A DNA stretch of 44,597 nucleotides from Bacteroidales bacterium. GTDB lineage: Bacteria; Bacteroidota; Bacteroidia; Bacteroidales; UBA932. The notes beneath the pieces are model-generated. The model searched no databases. It was not told the origin of the DNA and saw only the letters and a list, made by a program, of their open reading frames with translations. The position numbers and the translations under genes were made by a program. Location of the stretch: the NCBI GenBank assembly GCA_017464245.1, contig JAFUDV010000056.1, positions 1 to 44,597 of the forward strand. Reading direction: 5' to 3'. Shown here piece after piece: positions 23,395 to 31,298 of this stretch (positions are counted from its first letter, which is position 1; the number at the start of each line of letters is the position of its first letter).

Positions 23395-23424
23395 CAAATA
23401 TAGGAAAAATATTTGGAATCCAAA
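23395..23424 (-). promoter_or_regulatory. Promoter of tRNA-Thr
   Basis: -7 box TATATTTG (23395-23402) and -33 TTTG (23421-23424) with an 18-nt spacer on the minus strand. An inverted repeat CCGATT/AATCGG (23372-23389) lies in the short 5' leader between promoter and tRNA. Confidence 0.82.
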
Positions 23425-23431
23425 CAATTTT

Positions 23432-23758
23432 TCAACGAATCTGCGCAAGGGTCCGTTTGATGCGCTCCATGCGGGCGAGCGCTTTCCGGGAAGGCGGAAG
23501 CGGCAGGAAGCGACCGGCATTGGCCTCCTGGAAACTGGCGGCATAGGTGTCCGGCATGGAACAGGCTTCGACCCGTGCCGTGATGACGCTATAGTAGAAG
23601 ATTCCGGAGAAATCGGCCTCCAGAAGCCCTCCGGCCCCCTCTTCCAGTGTCCCGCCGGCAAGAAGGCTCCGTACCCGGTCCACCGCCTCCTCCAGGCTTC
23701 CGGCCTGGAACAGGACGGTCCCGCTGTCCATCAGTTTCACTTGGTCCGTATGAGTCAT
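23432..23758 (-). CDS. Small protein of unknown function
   Basis: A 108-residue protein that I do not recognise. It has no signal peptide or membrane segment. The first part (MTHTDQVKLMDSGTVLFQAG) could form a small alpha/beta fold, and LEEAVDRVRSLLAGGTLEEG looks helical. The last third is basic and helical (LPPSRKALARMERIKRTLAQIR) and might bind nucleic acid, but that is a guess. Codon use resembles its neighbours and the ATG at 23758 follows a near -7 box (TAATTTCG, one mismatch), so it is probably real. It shares its upstream gap with the divergent binding lipoprotein. Confidence 0.65.
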   Translation of the reverse strand: MTHTDQVKLMDSGTVLFQAGSLEEAVDRVRSLLAGGTLEEGAGGLLEADFSGIFYYSVITARVEACSMPDTYAASFQEANAGRFLPLPPSRKALARMERIKRTLAQIR

Positions 23759-23770
23759 TGCGTGTTCTTT

Positions 23771-23803
23771 TTTGCGAAATTACGCAGATTTTCCTTAATT
23801 TTG
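23771..23803 (+). promoter_or_regulatory. Promoter of the binding lipoprotein gene
   Basis: -33 TTTG (23771-23774), 21-nt spacer, -7 TAATTTTG (23796-23803). The ATG follows 19 nt after the box, leaving no room for a riboswitch. Confidence 0.72.
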
Positions 23804-23822
23804 AAATGAAAATCGATTCACC

Positions 23823-24830
23823 ATGAAACGTCCGTTCCGTCTGTTCCTTCTCCTGCTGCTGTCCTCCTGCATGCATCGGCCTGCGCCGGCTCCGGGAAGC
23901 ATGGAATATGCGCAGTGGTTTGACATCCAGGGAAACAAGGTCGTCATCACGTCTCCCTATGGAGCCCCGGCCGATACGCTGGAAGTAGCGGAGCCCATGC
24001 GGAGCATCGTGTGCATGTCTTCTTCCTATATCGGCTTCCTGGACGCCCTGGGCTGCGATTCCGTCGTGACGGCCGTGTCCGGACTGAACTACGTGGCGGA
24101 TCCTCAGGTGCGGGCCCATGCGAAGGATGTGGGCTATGACGCCGCCCTGGATTATGAGATGATCGTGAACCTGCATCCGGACCTGCTGCTCACTTACGCC
24201 GTCTCGGCAGCGGAACCTCCTTATATCCAGAAACTGAGGGACCTGGGCATCCGTACCGCCGTCATCCACGAGCATCTGGAAAGCCATCCGCTGGCCCGGG
24301 CGGAATACATCAAGCTGTTCGGGCTCCTGACCGGCCGGAAGGTGGAGGCGGATTCCCTTTTTGCCGGCATCCGTGACCGGTATCTGTCGCTCGTCGTCCA
24401 TCCGGACGAGCCGGTCAACGTCCTCGTCAACATTCCGTATGCCGACCAGTGGTACATCCCTGGCGGCAGCAATTATATGACCCGGCTCATCCAGGATGCA
24501 GGGGGGGAGGTACTCGGCGCCGTTCCCGGGCAGAACCAGTCCTCCGTCATCTCCGTGGAGAAGGCCTTCGAATATGCCCGGGAGGCCGATTGCTGGCTTA
24601 ATCCGGGGTGGTGCGCCACCAAGGCCCAGCTCTGCAGCGTCCATCCGCTCTTTTCCGAATTCCCGGTCCTGGAAAAGCCCGTCTGGAACAATACGAGACA
24701 GGCTACGCCGGGAGGCGGCAACGCATTCTGGGAGACCGGTCCGGTCCGGCCCGACCGGATACTGGAAGACCTCCGGGCCATCTTCGACGGCCGGGAGGTC
24801 CCCATGGAGTACTATCTGTCCGTGAAATAG
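23823..24830 (+). CDS. ABC-type metal/cobalamin substrate-binding lipoprotein (BtuF/FepB-like)
   Basis: A 335-residue lipoprotein: signal peptide RLFLLLLLSSC with lipobox cysteine. The body follows the periplasmic-binding-protein fold of the iron-siderophore/B12 group. RSIVCMSSSYIGFLDALGC starts the first lobe, LDYEMIVNLHPDLLLTYAVS is the typical 'NxExILxLxPDLV' element, a long helix linker follows, and then VNVLVNIPYADQWYIPGGSNYMTRLIQDAGG in the second lobe. It should deliver a siderophore, haem or corrinoid to an inner-membrane ABC importer. No permease or ATPase is next to it, and the following gene converges 2 nt away, so it is an orphan component or works with a remote transporter. Confidence 0.86.
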   Translation: MKRPFRLFLLLLLSSCMHRPAPAPGSMEYAQWFDIQGNKVVITSPYGAPADTLEVAEPMRSIVCMSSSYIGFLDALGCDSVVTAVSGLNYVADPQVRAHAKDVGYDAALDYEMIVNLHPDLLLTYAVSAAEPPYIQKLRDLGIRTAVIHEHLESHPLARAEYIKLFGLLTGRKVEADSLFAGIRDRYLSLVVHPDEPVNVLVNIPYADQWYIPGGSNYMTRLIQDAGGEVLGAVPGQNQSSVISVEKAFEYAREADCWLNPGWCATKAQLCSVHPLFSEFPVLEKPVWNNTRQATPGGGNAFWETGPVRPDRILEDLRAIFDGREVPMEYYLSVK

Positions 24831-24832
24831 GA

Positions 24833-25798
24833 TCAGAACAGTTTCCCGCTGCCCCACTTGCTGGCGAGTCCTGCAAGCTCGTCGGCCGTGGCCGGCCGGT
24901 TCAACGCCTCCTTGCGCTCCTTTTGGAAGCGCTGCTTGAGGCGGGCGAACTGGCGCTTGGTGTCCAGGGTGAAGTCGCCGTTCTCGATCCAGGCGAAGTA
25001 GGAGGGTTCGCTCTCCCAGATCTCCCGGGCGGTGCGTCCCTTGTGCTTGCCGAAACTGATGGTGGGCTCGCCGTCGTCATTGTAGTACAGGCGTCCCGCG
25101 AAGTCCACGTTGCGGGCGCGGGCACCGATCTTGGAAAGGGCGTCCACGTCGTTCTTCAGGACTTCCTGCTGGTATTCGGTCGGCGCCTGATAGCGGTCCA
25201 GCTGGGCCTTGAGCACTTCATAGGTGGCCAGTGTGTCGGCCTCGGCCGTATGGGCGTTCTCGAAATCCTTCCCCCCGCAGTAAAACCGGTAGGCGGCGCG
25301 CAGGTTCCGTGGCTCCATGTGGTGGTAGATGTTCTGCACGTCCACCATCCTGCTCTCGTGCAGGTCGATGCCCTCGATGCAGCGGAGCATCTCCGCGGCC
25401 TTGTCGTGGGCCTTCGGGTCGGAAAGGCGCGTCTGGCAGTAGTCGCGCACGCGCTCGATCTCCTCCGCCAGCATGGGCAGGTCGAACTTCGTGGAGTTGA
25501 AGCCCGCGAGGTCGCTGCCGGAGAGCCATCCGGCCACTTCCGGGAGCACTTCGATGAACTTGGGGCAGTCCACCAGGTCCTCGTCCTTCACGCCGTTCAC
25601 TTCCGACGCGCTTGGATTGATGGGGATGACGCGGTGGTTCCTGAAGTCCCAGGGCTTGATCTTCCAGGTCTTGACCTTGACCTCACCGTCCGGCATCGCT
25701 TTCACGAAGCTGAGTTCGATGATGCCGTCCGTGGCGATATTAAGGCCGGTGCTCTCGATGTCGAAGAAGAGCAGCGGCCTTGTAAGATTCAGTTCCAT
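24833..25798 (-). CDS. DnaQ-like 3'-5' exonuclease with C-terminal extension
   Basis: A 321-residue DEDDh exonuclease. The acidic residues are in LLFFDIESTGLN (D, E), LAGFNSTKFDLPML (D), and HTAEADTLAT (H, D). About 130 further residues follow, including ISFGKHKGRTAREIWESEPSYFAWI. That stretch resembles the small DUF3820-type motif that follows exonuclease domains in some bacteria, and a basic tail ends the protein. It starts 6 nt after the dnaN stop and so shares the sliding clamp transcript. This makes a proofreading or repair role at the replication fork plausible (inference). The main alternative is an RNase T-like or general DNA-repair nuclease. Confidence 0.88.
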   Translation of the reverse strand: MELNLTRPLLFFDIESTGLNIATDGIIELSFVKAMPDGEVKVKTWKIKPWDFRNHRVIPINPSASEVNGVKDEDLVDCPKFIEVLPEVAGWLSGSDLAGFNSTKFDLPMLAEEIERVRDYCQTRLSDPKAHDKAAEMLRCIEGIDLHESRMVDVQNIYHHMEPRNLRAAYRFYCGGKDFENAHTAEADTLATYEVLKAQLDRYQAPTEYQQEVLKNDVDALSKIGARARNVDFAGRLYYNDDGEPTISFGKHKGRTAREIWESEPSYFAWIENGDFTLDTKRQFARLKQRFQKERKEALNRPATADELAGLASKWGSGKLF

Positions 25799-25804
25799 AG
25801 AGCT

Positions 25805-26926
25805 TTACGAAATCATGATCGGCATCAGGATGCCGCAGATCTTCTCGGTTTCGGCCTCTTCCTCGGCAGGGAGGATGAGGGCGGCGCGGCGGGCGTCCGC
25901 GAACTTGATCACGACCCCGTTGCAGCCCATGTTGGAGAGGATTTCCGTGAGGAAGGTGGACTTGAAGCCGATGGTGAGTTCGTCACCGGCGTAGTCGCAC
26001 ACGATCTTCTCATAGGCGGCGAGGGCGAAGCCCAGGTCCTGTGCCGACACTTCCAGCTGTCCTTCCTTGAGGGTGAGCTTGATGTGGTTGGAGGCCTTGT
26101 TGGAGCACACGGCCACGCGGCGGACGGTGTTCAGCAGGAGGGTGCGGTCGATCTTCAGGACGTTGGAGTTGTTCTGCGGGATGACGTCGCGGTATTTCGG
26201 GTACTTGCCCACGACCAGGCGGCAGATGAGCGTGGTGCCGCCGAAGGTGAACTGGGCGGAGCTGCCGTCGAACTGGACCTCCACCGTCTCCACGTCCTTG
26301 CCGATGATGCTGCGGAGCACGTTCGCAGGCTTCTTGTGCAGGATGAAGGAGGCTTTCTCGGAAGCCTTCACGTCCGGGGTGGTGTAGCAGATGAGCTTGT
26401 GCGAATCCGACGCCACGAGGGTGGTGGAAGCCGGATCGATGTCGAAGAAGATACCGTTCATCGCGGGGCGGATTTCGTCGTCGGCCGTGGCATAGACCGT
26501 GCCCTGGATGCCTTCCACGAGGCGCGCGGCCGGGAATTCCACTTTCTGCGCGTCCTCGCCGGTGCCCTTGATCTCGGGATAGTCGTCGGCCGGGAAGTAG
26601 GGGAGGACGGAATTACCGCTGGCCCAGGCGCACTCGAACGAACTGTCGTTGACGGTACGGATGCGGACGGGCTGGTCCGGGAGCTCCTTGAGGAGGTCGA
26701 TCATATGACGGGCCGGGACGGCGATGCTGCCTTCTTCCTCGGCACCCTCCACCTCGATGGAAGTGCGGAGCGTGAGTTCTGAATCCGAGGCGGTGACCTC
26801 CAGGCGGCCGTCCTTCAGGACGAACAGGAAGTTCTCGAGGATCGGGAGGGGAGACTTGGACGGAATGGCCTTGGAAACGTCCAGGAGGCCCTTGAGCAAG
26901 TCGGTGCTGGAAATGTTCAGTTTCAT
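25805..26926 (-). CDS. dnaN: DNA polymerase III sliding clamp subunit beta
   Basis: The 373-residue ring-forming processivity clamp of the replicase. The N-terminus MKLNISSTDLLKGLLDVSKAI and the segment LPILENFLFVLKDGRLEVTASDSE are typical of DnaN. MNGIFFDI and LVASDSHKLICY mark the second domain. The C-terminal segment ends in ICGILMPIMIS where E. coli ends VVMPMRL. The length is as expected. The ATG at 26926 is chosen over an extended alternative start at 27013, because the family begins here and a -7 box lies between them. The mRNA leader is about 50 nt, longer than most in this window. The exonuclease gene follows in the same transcript. dnaA is not nearby. Confidence 0.97.
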   Translation of the reverse strand: MKLNISSTDLLKGLLDVSKAIPSKSPLPILENFLFVLKDGRLEVTASDSELTLRTSIEVEGAEEEGSIAVPARHMIDLLKELPDQPVRIRTVNDSSFECAWASGNSVLPYFPADDYPEIKGTGEDAQKVEFPAARLVEGIQGTVYATADDEIRPAMNGIFFDIDPASTTLVASDSHKLICYTTPDVKASEKASFILHKKPANVLRSIIGKDVETVEVQFDGSSAQFTFGGTTLICRLVVGKYPKYRDVIPQNNSNVLKIDRTLLLNTVRRVAVCSNKASNHIKLTLKEGQLEVSAQDLGFALAAYEKIVCDYAGDELTIGFKSTFLTEILSNMGCNGVVIKFADARRAALILPAEEEAETEKICGILMPIMIS

Positions 26927-26983
26927 ATCGCGATGCTTATTGTCCGGTGGTTCGGGAGGGCCCTTGAAGGGTTCCTCGAATGA

Positions 26984-26991
26984 CAAATATA
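26984..26991 (-). promoter_or_regulatory. -7 box TATATTTG for dnaN
   Basis: Exact TAnnTTTG match on the minus strand, 57 nt before the dnaN ATG. This gives a leader of about 50 nt. No clear -33 TTTG at the usual distance. Confidence 0.68.
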
Positions 26992-27055
26992 AGAATTTTC
27001 TCGCAAATGGCATAAATCTTGAAAATTTTAGCGCGGCAAATAAACTGTGTACTAT

Positions 27056-28507
27056 ATGAAAAGAGGATTTTTAACCGTTCTGCTGTCGGTTCTCGCGGGA
27101 GGACTGACCGCCTTTGGCGTCGTGAAAGCCAATGAAAAGACCCTGGATCCCGTACGGCTCGTGAATGAGAATGGCAGCGTGGAATACCGTACTGTCAATC
27201 TGGCAGAATCCGACTATCCCGACTTCACCTATGCCGCCGAATCGGCCGTCCAGGCCGTCGTCTATGTGGAAGTGACCGTCCAGCAGACGACCCGACGCGG
27301 CATCGACCCGTTCGAGTATTTCTTCGGCTTCGGCGACGGCTACGGCTTCGGCCAGCCCCAGTCCCGAGAGGCGAAGGGCAGCGGCTCCGGCGTCATCATC
27401 CGTCCGGACGGCTACATCGTCACCAACAACCATGTCGTGTCCGGCGCCTCCAAGATCACCGTGACCACGAACGACAACCAGCAGTTCGACGCGACCGTCG
27501 TGGGTACCGACCCCGCCACCGACGTCGCCATCATCAAGGTCGATGCGCAGAACCTTCCTACCCTTCCGCTGGGCGACAGCGACCAGCTCCGCCTGGGCGA
27601 ATGGGTCCTGGCCATCGGTTCTCCGCTCGGTGCCCAGCTCCGCAGCACCATCACCGCCGGCATCGTGAGCGCCAAGGGCCGCTCCATTCCCGACGGCAGC
27701 GGCGAATTCAAGATCGAATCCTTCATCCAGACCGATGCGGCCGTGAACCCCGGCAACTCCGGCGGCGCCCTCGTGAACAAGAAGGGTGAACTGGTGGGTA
27801 TCAACACCGCTATCGTCTCCCAGACTGGCTCGTACACCGGCTATTCCTTCGCCGTCCCGGTGAACATCGTCAAGCGGGTGGCCGGCGACCTGATCGACTT
27901 CGGCTCCGTCAAGCGCGCCATGCTGGGCATCACCATGCAGCCCATCGATAAAAAAATTCAGGAAGAATTGAAACTTAATTCGATGAACGGCGTATATATT
28001 TACGAGGTTACGAAGGGAAGTGCCGCCGAAGAGGCCGGCCTGCACAAGGGCGACGTGATCATCGCCATTGACGGCCAGAAGATTACGGACGGTGCCTCCG
28101 TACAGGAGAAGGTCAACAGCTTCCATCCTGGCGACAAGGCTGTCATCACCTATATCCGTGACGGAAAGGAGAATACCGCCGAGGTGACCTTCCACGCCGC
28201 TGCCACTCAGAATGGCGAAACGGACGTGGATGGGTCGGTTGCTTTCTACGGTGCCCGCCTGAAGGCGATGGATGCCGGGGAACTCAAGGCGAAGGGCCTG
28301 CGTTCCGGTGTGAAGATCGTCTCCGTGGGACAGGGAAAGATGGCCGAGGCCGGCGCTACCAGCGGTTCCGTCATCCTGTACGTGAATGACGAGCCCGTTT
28401 CGAAACCCGAAGACGTGATCGCCAAGGCGAAGAAGGCCCAGCGCGGCATCTACATCGAAGGTGTGGATGAAAACGGCAAGTCCTTCTATTTCGGCTTTGG
28501 CAAGTAA
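27056..28507 (+). CDS. Periplasmic serine protease, HtrA/DegP family
   Basis: A 483-residue quality-control protease and chaperone of the periplasm. An N-terminal signal or anchor segment (GFLTVLLSVLAGGLTAFGVV) is followed by the trypsin-like domain. The triad is His126 (VTNNHVVSG), Asp156 (ATDVAIIKV) and Ser235 (NPGNSGGALV). Two PDZ domains follow, about 280-375 (LGITMQPIDKK ... GDVIIAIDGQKI) and 395-480 (YGARLKAMDAGELKAKGLRS). The glycine- and aromatic-rich stretch FEYFFGFGDGYGFGQPQ is the LA-loop type insert. The ATG at 27056 is preferred to an alternative codon at 27047. A hairpin terminator lies after the gene, just before rpoD. Confidence 0.95.
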   Translation: MKRGFLTVLLSVLAGGLTAFGVVKANEKTLDPVRLVNENGSVEYRTVNLAESDYPDFTYAAESAVQAVVYVEVTVQQTTRRGIDPFEYFFGFGDGYGFGQPQSREAKGSGSGVIIRPDGYIVTNNHVVSGASKITVTTNDNQQFDATVVGTDPATDVAIIKVDAQNLPTLPLGDSDQLRLGEWVLAIGSPLGAQLRSTITAGIVSAKGRSIPDGSGEFKIESFIQTDAAVNPGNSGGALVNKKGELVGINTAIVSQTGSYTGYSFAVPVNIVKRVAGDLIDFGSVKRAMLGITMQPIDKKIQEELKLNSMNGVYIYEVTKGSAAEEAGLHKGDVIIAIDGQKITDGASVQEKVNSFHPGDKAVITYIRDGKENTAEVTFHAAATQNGETDVDGSVAFYGARLKAMDAGELKAKGLRSGVKIVSVGQGKMAEAGATSGSVILYVNDEPVSKPEDVIAKAKKAQRGIYIEGVDENGKSFYFGFGK

Positions 28508-28532
28508 GGAACGGCCAAAGACAGCAATACCG

Positions 28533-28571
28533 TTACGGTCAGTTTCTTACGGAGACTGACCGTAATTTTTT
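28533..28571 (+). terminator. Hairpin terminator or attenuator between htrA and rpoD
   Basis: TTACGGTCAGT (28533-28543) pairs perfectly with ACTGACCGTAA (28555-28565). The stem can extend 3 bp inward, and six T residues follow. The rpoD ATG begins only 9 nt after the T-tract, so the element could also control rpoD. Confidence 0.88.
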
Positions 28572-28579
28572 ATACATAC

Positions 28580-29440
28580 ATGAGACAGCTTAAGATTACA
28601 AAGTCCATCACCAACCGCGAGAGCGCATCCCTGGACAAGTACCTCCAGGAGATCGGCAGGGAAGAGTTGGTGACCCCGGAAGAGGAAGTGGAACTGGCCC
28701 AGCGCATCCGCAAGGGCGACCCCGTAGCCCTCGAGAAACTCACCCGCGCGAACCTCCGTTTCGTCGTGTCCGTCGCGAAGCAGTACCAGAACCAGGGCCT
28801 GAGCCTTCCGGACCTGATCAATGAGGGCAACCTTGGCCTCATCAAGGCCGCCGAGAAGTTCGACGAGACCCGCGGCTTCAAGTTCATCTCCTACGCCGTG
28901 TGGTGGATCCGCCAGAGCATCCTCCAGGCCCTCGCCGAGCAGAGCCGCATCGTGCGCCTCCCGCTGAATCAGGTGGGTTCCCTGAACAAGATCAACAAGG
29001 CCCTCTCCAAGTTCGAGCAGGAGAACGAGCGCCAGCCTTCCAACGAGGAACTGTCCGAAATGATCGACGTCCCCAAGGACAAGATCTCCGATACCCTCCG
29101 CGTGAGCGGCCGCCACGTTTCCGTGGATGCCCCGTTCGTGGAAGGCGAGGACAACAGCCTCCTGGACGTTCTCCCCAATGACGACTCCCCGATGGCCGAC
29201 CGCGGCCTCGTGAACGAGTCCCTGAACACCGAGATCGAGCGCGCCCTGTCCACCCTGACGGACCGCGAGCGCGAGATCGTGAAGTCCTTCTTCGGCATCG
29301 GCTGCCAGGAGATGACCCTCGAGGAGATCGGCGAGCGCTTCGGCCTCACCCGCGAGCGTGTCCGCCAGATCAAGGAGAAGGCGATCCGCCGGCTCAAGAG
29401 CCCGTCCCGCAGCAAACTCTTAAAGGGATATCTCGGATAA
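28580..29440 (+). CDS. rpoD: Primary sigma factor, Bacteroidetes short type
   Basis: The housekeeping sigma subunit of RNA polymerase, 286 residues. Region 1.1 is absent; region 1.2 starts [20 protein letters not shown]. Region 2 is intact ([38 protein letters not shown]), region 3 includes [20 protein letters not shown], and region 4 ends with [20 protein letters not shown] and [19 protein letters not shown]. This is the sigma-ABfr type that reads -7 TAnnTTTG and -33 TTTG promoters, which match the promoters found throughout this window. Its TAA overlaps the argS ATG (TAATG). The upstream gap holds a terminator and no clear promoter; a near box TAATTTTT (28563-28570) overlaps the hairpin. 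Confidence 0.97.
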   Translation: MRQLKITKSITNRESASLDKYLQEIGREELVTPEEEVELAQRIRKGDPVALEKLTRANLRFVVSVAKQYQNQGLSLPDLINEGNLGLIKAAEKFDETRGFKFISYAVWWIRQSILQALAEQSRIVRLPLNQVGSLNKINKALSKFEQENERQPSNEELSEMIDVPKDKISDTLRVSGRHVSVDAPFVEGEDNSLLDVLPNDDSPMADRGLVNESLNTEIERALSTLTDREREIVKSFFGIGCQEMTLEEIGERFGLTRERVRQIKEKAIRRLKSPSRSKLLKGYLG

Positions 29441-31221
29441 TGGCACCGGAAAAATTCATTCAGAATAAGTCCGCTGAAGCGATCAAGGCCTTGTACGGGG
29501 CCAATGTGCAGGCGGAGAGCCTCCAGGTCGCCGTGACCCGGAAGGAGTTCGAGGGCGACTACACCCTCGTGACGTTCCCGCTTCTGAAGATCACCCACAG
29601 CGCCCCCGACGCGACGGGGAACGCGATCGGCGCATGGCTCGTGGACAATGTCCCCGAGATTTCCGCCTATAATTCCGTGAAGGGGTTCCTGAACCTCTCC
29701 TTTTCGCCCGTTTACTGGGACGAGACTTTCGCCGAGATCGCCGCGGACGCGGACTACGGGCAGCTTCCCTCCACCGGAAAGCGGGTGATGGTCGAGTTCT
29801 CCTCGCCCAACACCAACAAGCCCCTCCACCTCGGTCATATCCGCAACAACCTTCTCGGTGACAGCGTGTCCCGCTTGCTGAAGGCCTGCGGCAACGAGGT
29901 CATCAAGTCCACGATCGTGAACGACCGTGGCGTGCACATCTGCAAGTCCATGCTGGCCTGGCAGAAGGAGTTCCAGGGCAAGACCCCGGAATCCACCGGC
30001 ATCAAGGGCGACCACCTTGTGGGGGACTGCTACGTGGCCTTCGACAAGATGTACAAGGCCGAGGTCCGGCAGCTCATGGAGCAGGGAATGACCGAGGACG
30101 AGGCCAAGAAGGCCGCCCCTTCCCTGAAGGAGGCCCACGAGATGCTCGTCAAGTGGGAGAAGGAGGATCCGGAGGTCCGCGCCCTGTGGGCCATGATGAA
30201 CGGCTGGGTCTATGCCGGTTTCGACGAGACCTACGCCGCCCTGGGCATCACCTTCGACCAGATGGACCATGAGTCCGAGACCTATCTCCTTGGCAAGGAA
30301 CTGGTGCAGAAGGGGTTGGATGAGGGCGTGTTCGTTCGCGAGGCCGACGGTTCCGTGTGGTGCGACCTCACGGCCGACGGTCTGGACCGCAAGCTCGTTC
30401 TCCGTGGAGACGGCACTTCCGTCTATATCACTCAGGACCTTGGCACCGCCGAGCGCCGGTTTGCCAAGTACGACCTCGATTCCCACGTGTATGTCGTGGG
30501 TAACGAGCAGGACTACCACTTCCAGGTCCTGAAGCTCATCCTGAAGAAACTCGGTTTCGACTGGGCGGACCAGATCTACCACCTGTCCTACGGCATGGTG
30601 GAACTCCCGGAAGGCAAGATGAAGTCCCGCGAGGGAACCGTCGTCGATGCCGACGACCTCATCCAGAGCATGTACGAGGAGGCGAAGAAGACCTCCGAGG
30701 AAAGCGGCAAGCTCGCCGACCTGTCGGACGAGGAGAAGGAGCGCCTGTACCATGTCATCGGTCTTGGCGCCCTCAAGTACTTTATCATCAAGGTCGATCC
30801 CAAGAAGACGATGCTCTTCAACCCGAAGGAATCCATCGACTTCAACGGAAACACCGGCCCCTTCATCCAGTACACCCACGCCCGGATCTGCTCGATCCTC
30901 CGGAAGGCCACGGTCTCCTATGGCCCCGAGGACATCACGAACGACCTGGAACCCAGTGCGAAGGAAGTGCGCCTCATCAAGCTCCTGGGCCTGTTCCCGG
31001 CCAAGGTGGCGGAGGCAGGCAACGCTTTCAGCCCGGCGGTCGTCGCGAACTATGCGTACGACCTGGCAAAGGAGTTCAACCAGTACTATCACGACACCCC
31101 GATCCTCCGCGAAGAGGACCCGAAGGTCCTGAAATTCCGCTTGGAACTGATCTCCGTGATGGCCCGCACCCTCCGCACCGCGATGGGCATCCTGGGCATC
31201 GAACTCCCGGAGCGGATGTAG
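29440..31221 (+). CDS. argS: Arginine-tRNA ligase
   Basis: Class I aminoacyl-tRNA synthetase charging tRNA-Arg, 593 residues. The N-terminal Add1 domain (residues 1-110) is followed by the catalytic Rossmann fold with the HIGH motif as HLGHIRNN in SPNTNKPLHLGHIRNN. The KMSKS region is KMKSREGTVVDADDL. SVYITQDLGTAERRF and VGNEQDYHFQVLKLIL are typical Arg-class elements. The C-terminal DALR anticodon-binding helices end in ARTLRTAMGILGIELPERM. It is translationally coupled to rpoD through a TAATG overlap, an unusual pair that would tie sigma factor and a synthetase to one transcript. A hairpin follows. Confidence 0.97.
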   Translation: MAPEKFIQNKSAEAIKALYGANVQAESLQVAVTRKEFEGDYTLVTFPLLKITHSAPDATGNAIGAWLVDNVPEISAYNSVKGFLNLSFSPVYWDETFAEIAADADYGQLPSTGKRVMVEFSSPNTNKPLHLGHIRNNLLGDSVSRLLKACGNEVIKSTIVNDRGVHICKSMLAWQKEFQGKTPESTGIKGDHLVGDCYVAFDKMYKAEVRQLMEQGMTEDEAKKAAPSLKEAHEMLVKWEKEDPEVRALWAMMNGWVYAGFDETYAALGITFDQMDHESETYLLGKELVQKGLDEGVFVREADGSVWCDLTADGLDRKLVLRGDGTSVYITQDLGTAERRFAKYDLDSHVYVVGNEQDYHFQVLKLILKKLGFDWADQIYHLSYGMVELPEGKMKSREGTVVDADDLIQSMYEEAKKTSEESGKLADLSDEEKERLYHVIGLGALKYFIIKVDPKKTMLFNPKESIDFNGNTGPFIQYTHARICSILRKATVSYGPEDITNDLEPSAKEVRLIKLLGLFPAKVAEAGNAFSPAVVANYAYDLAKEFNQYYHDTPILREEDPKVLKFRLELISVMARTLRTAMGILGIELPERM

Positions 31222-31243
31222 ATCCATCCTTTGTCAATGAAGA

Positions 31244-31270
31244 ATCGCCAGCCTTGCACGGGCTGGCGAT
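31244..31270. terminator. Shared hairpin between convergent argS and phosphohexomutase genes
   Basis: ATCGCCAGCC (31244-31253) pairs with GGCTGGCGAT (31261-31270). Neither side has a long T-run, but both have short AT-rich tails. It may serve both strands. A run of nine G follows at 31282-31290. Confidence 0.65.
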
Positions 31271-31298
31271 ATTCTTGTGTTGGGGGGGGGCTGAAAGC

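Noticed and set aside
23759-23822. Cobalamin or other riboswitch before the binding lipoprotein
   Set aside because: The leader after the promoter is only about 20 nt and holds no structure.
28969-31227. Long minus-strand open frame across rpoD and argS
   Set aside because: It runs antisense to two certain genes, spans both, and has no promoter or recognisable domain.
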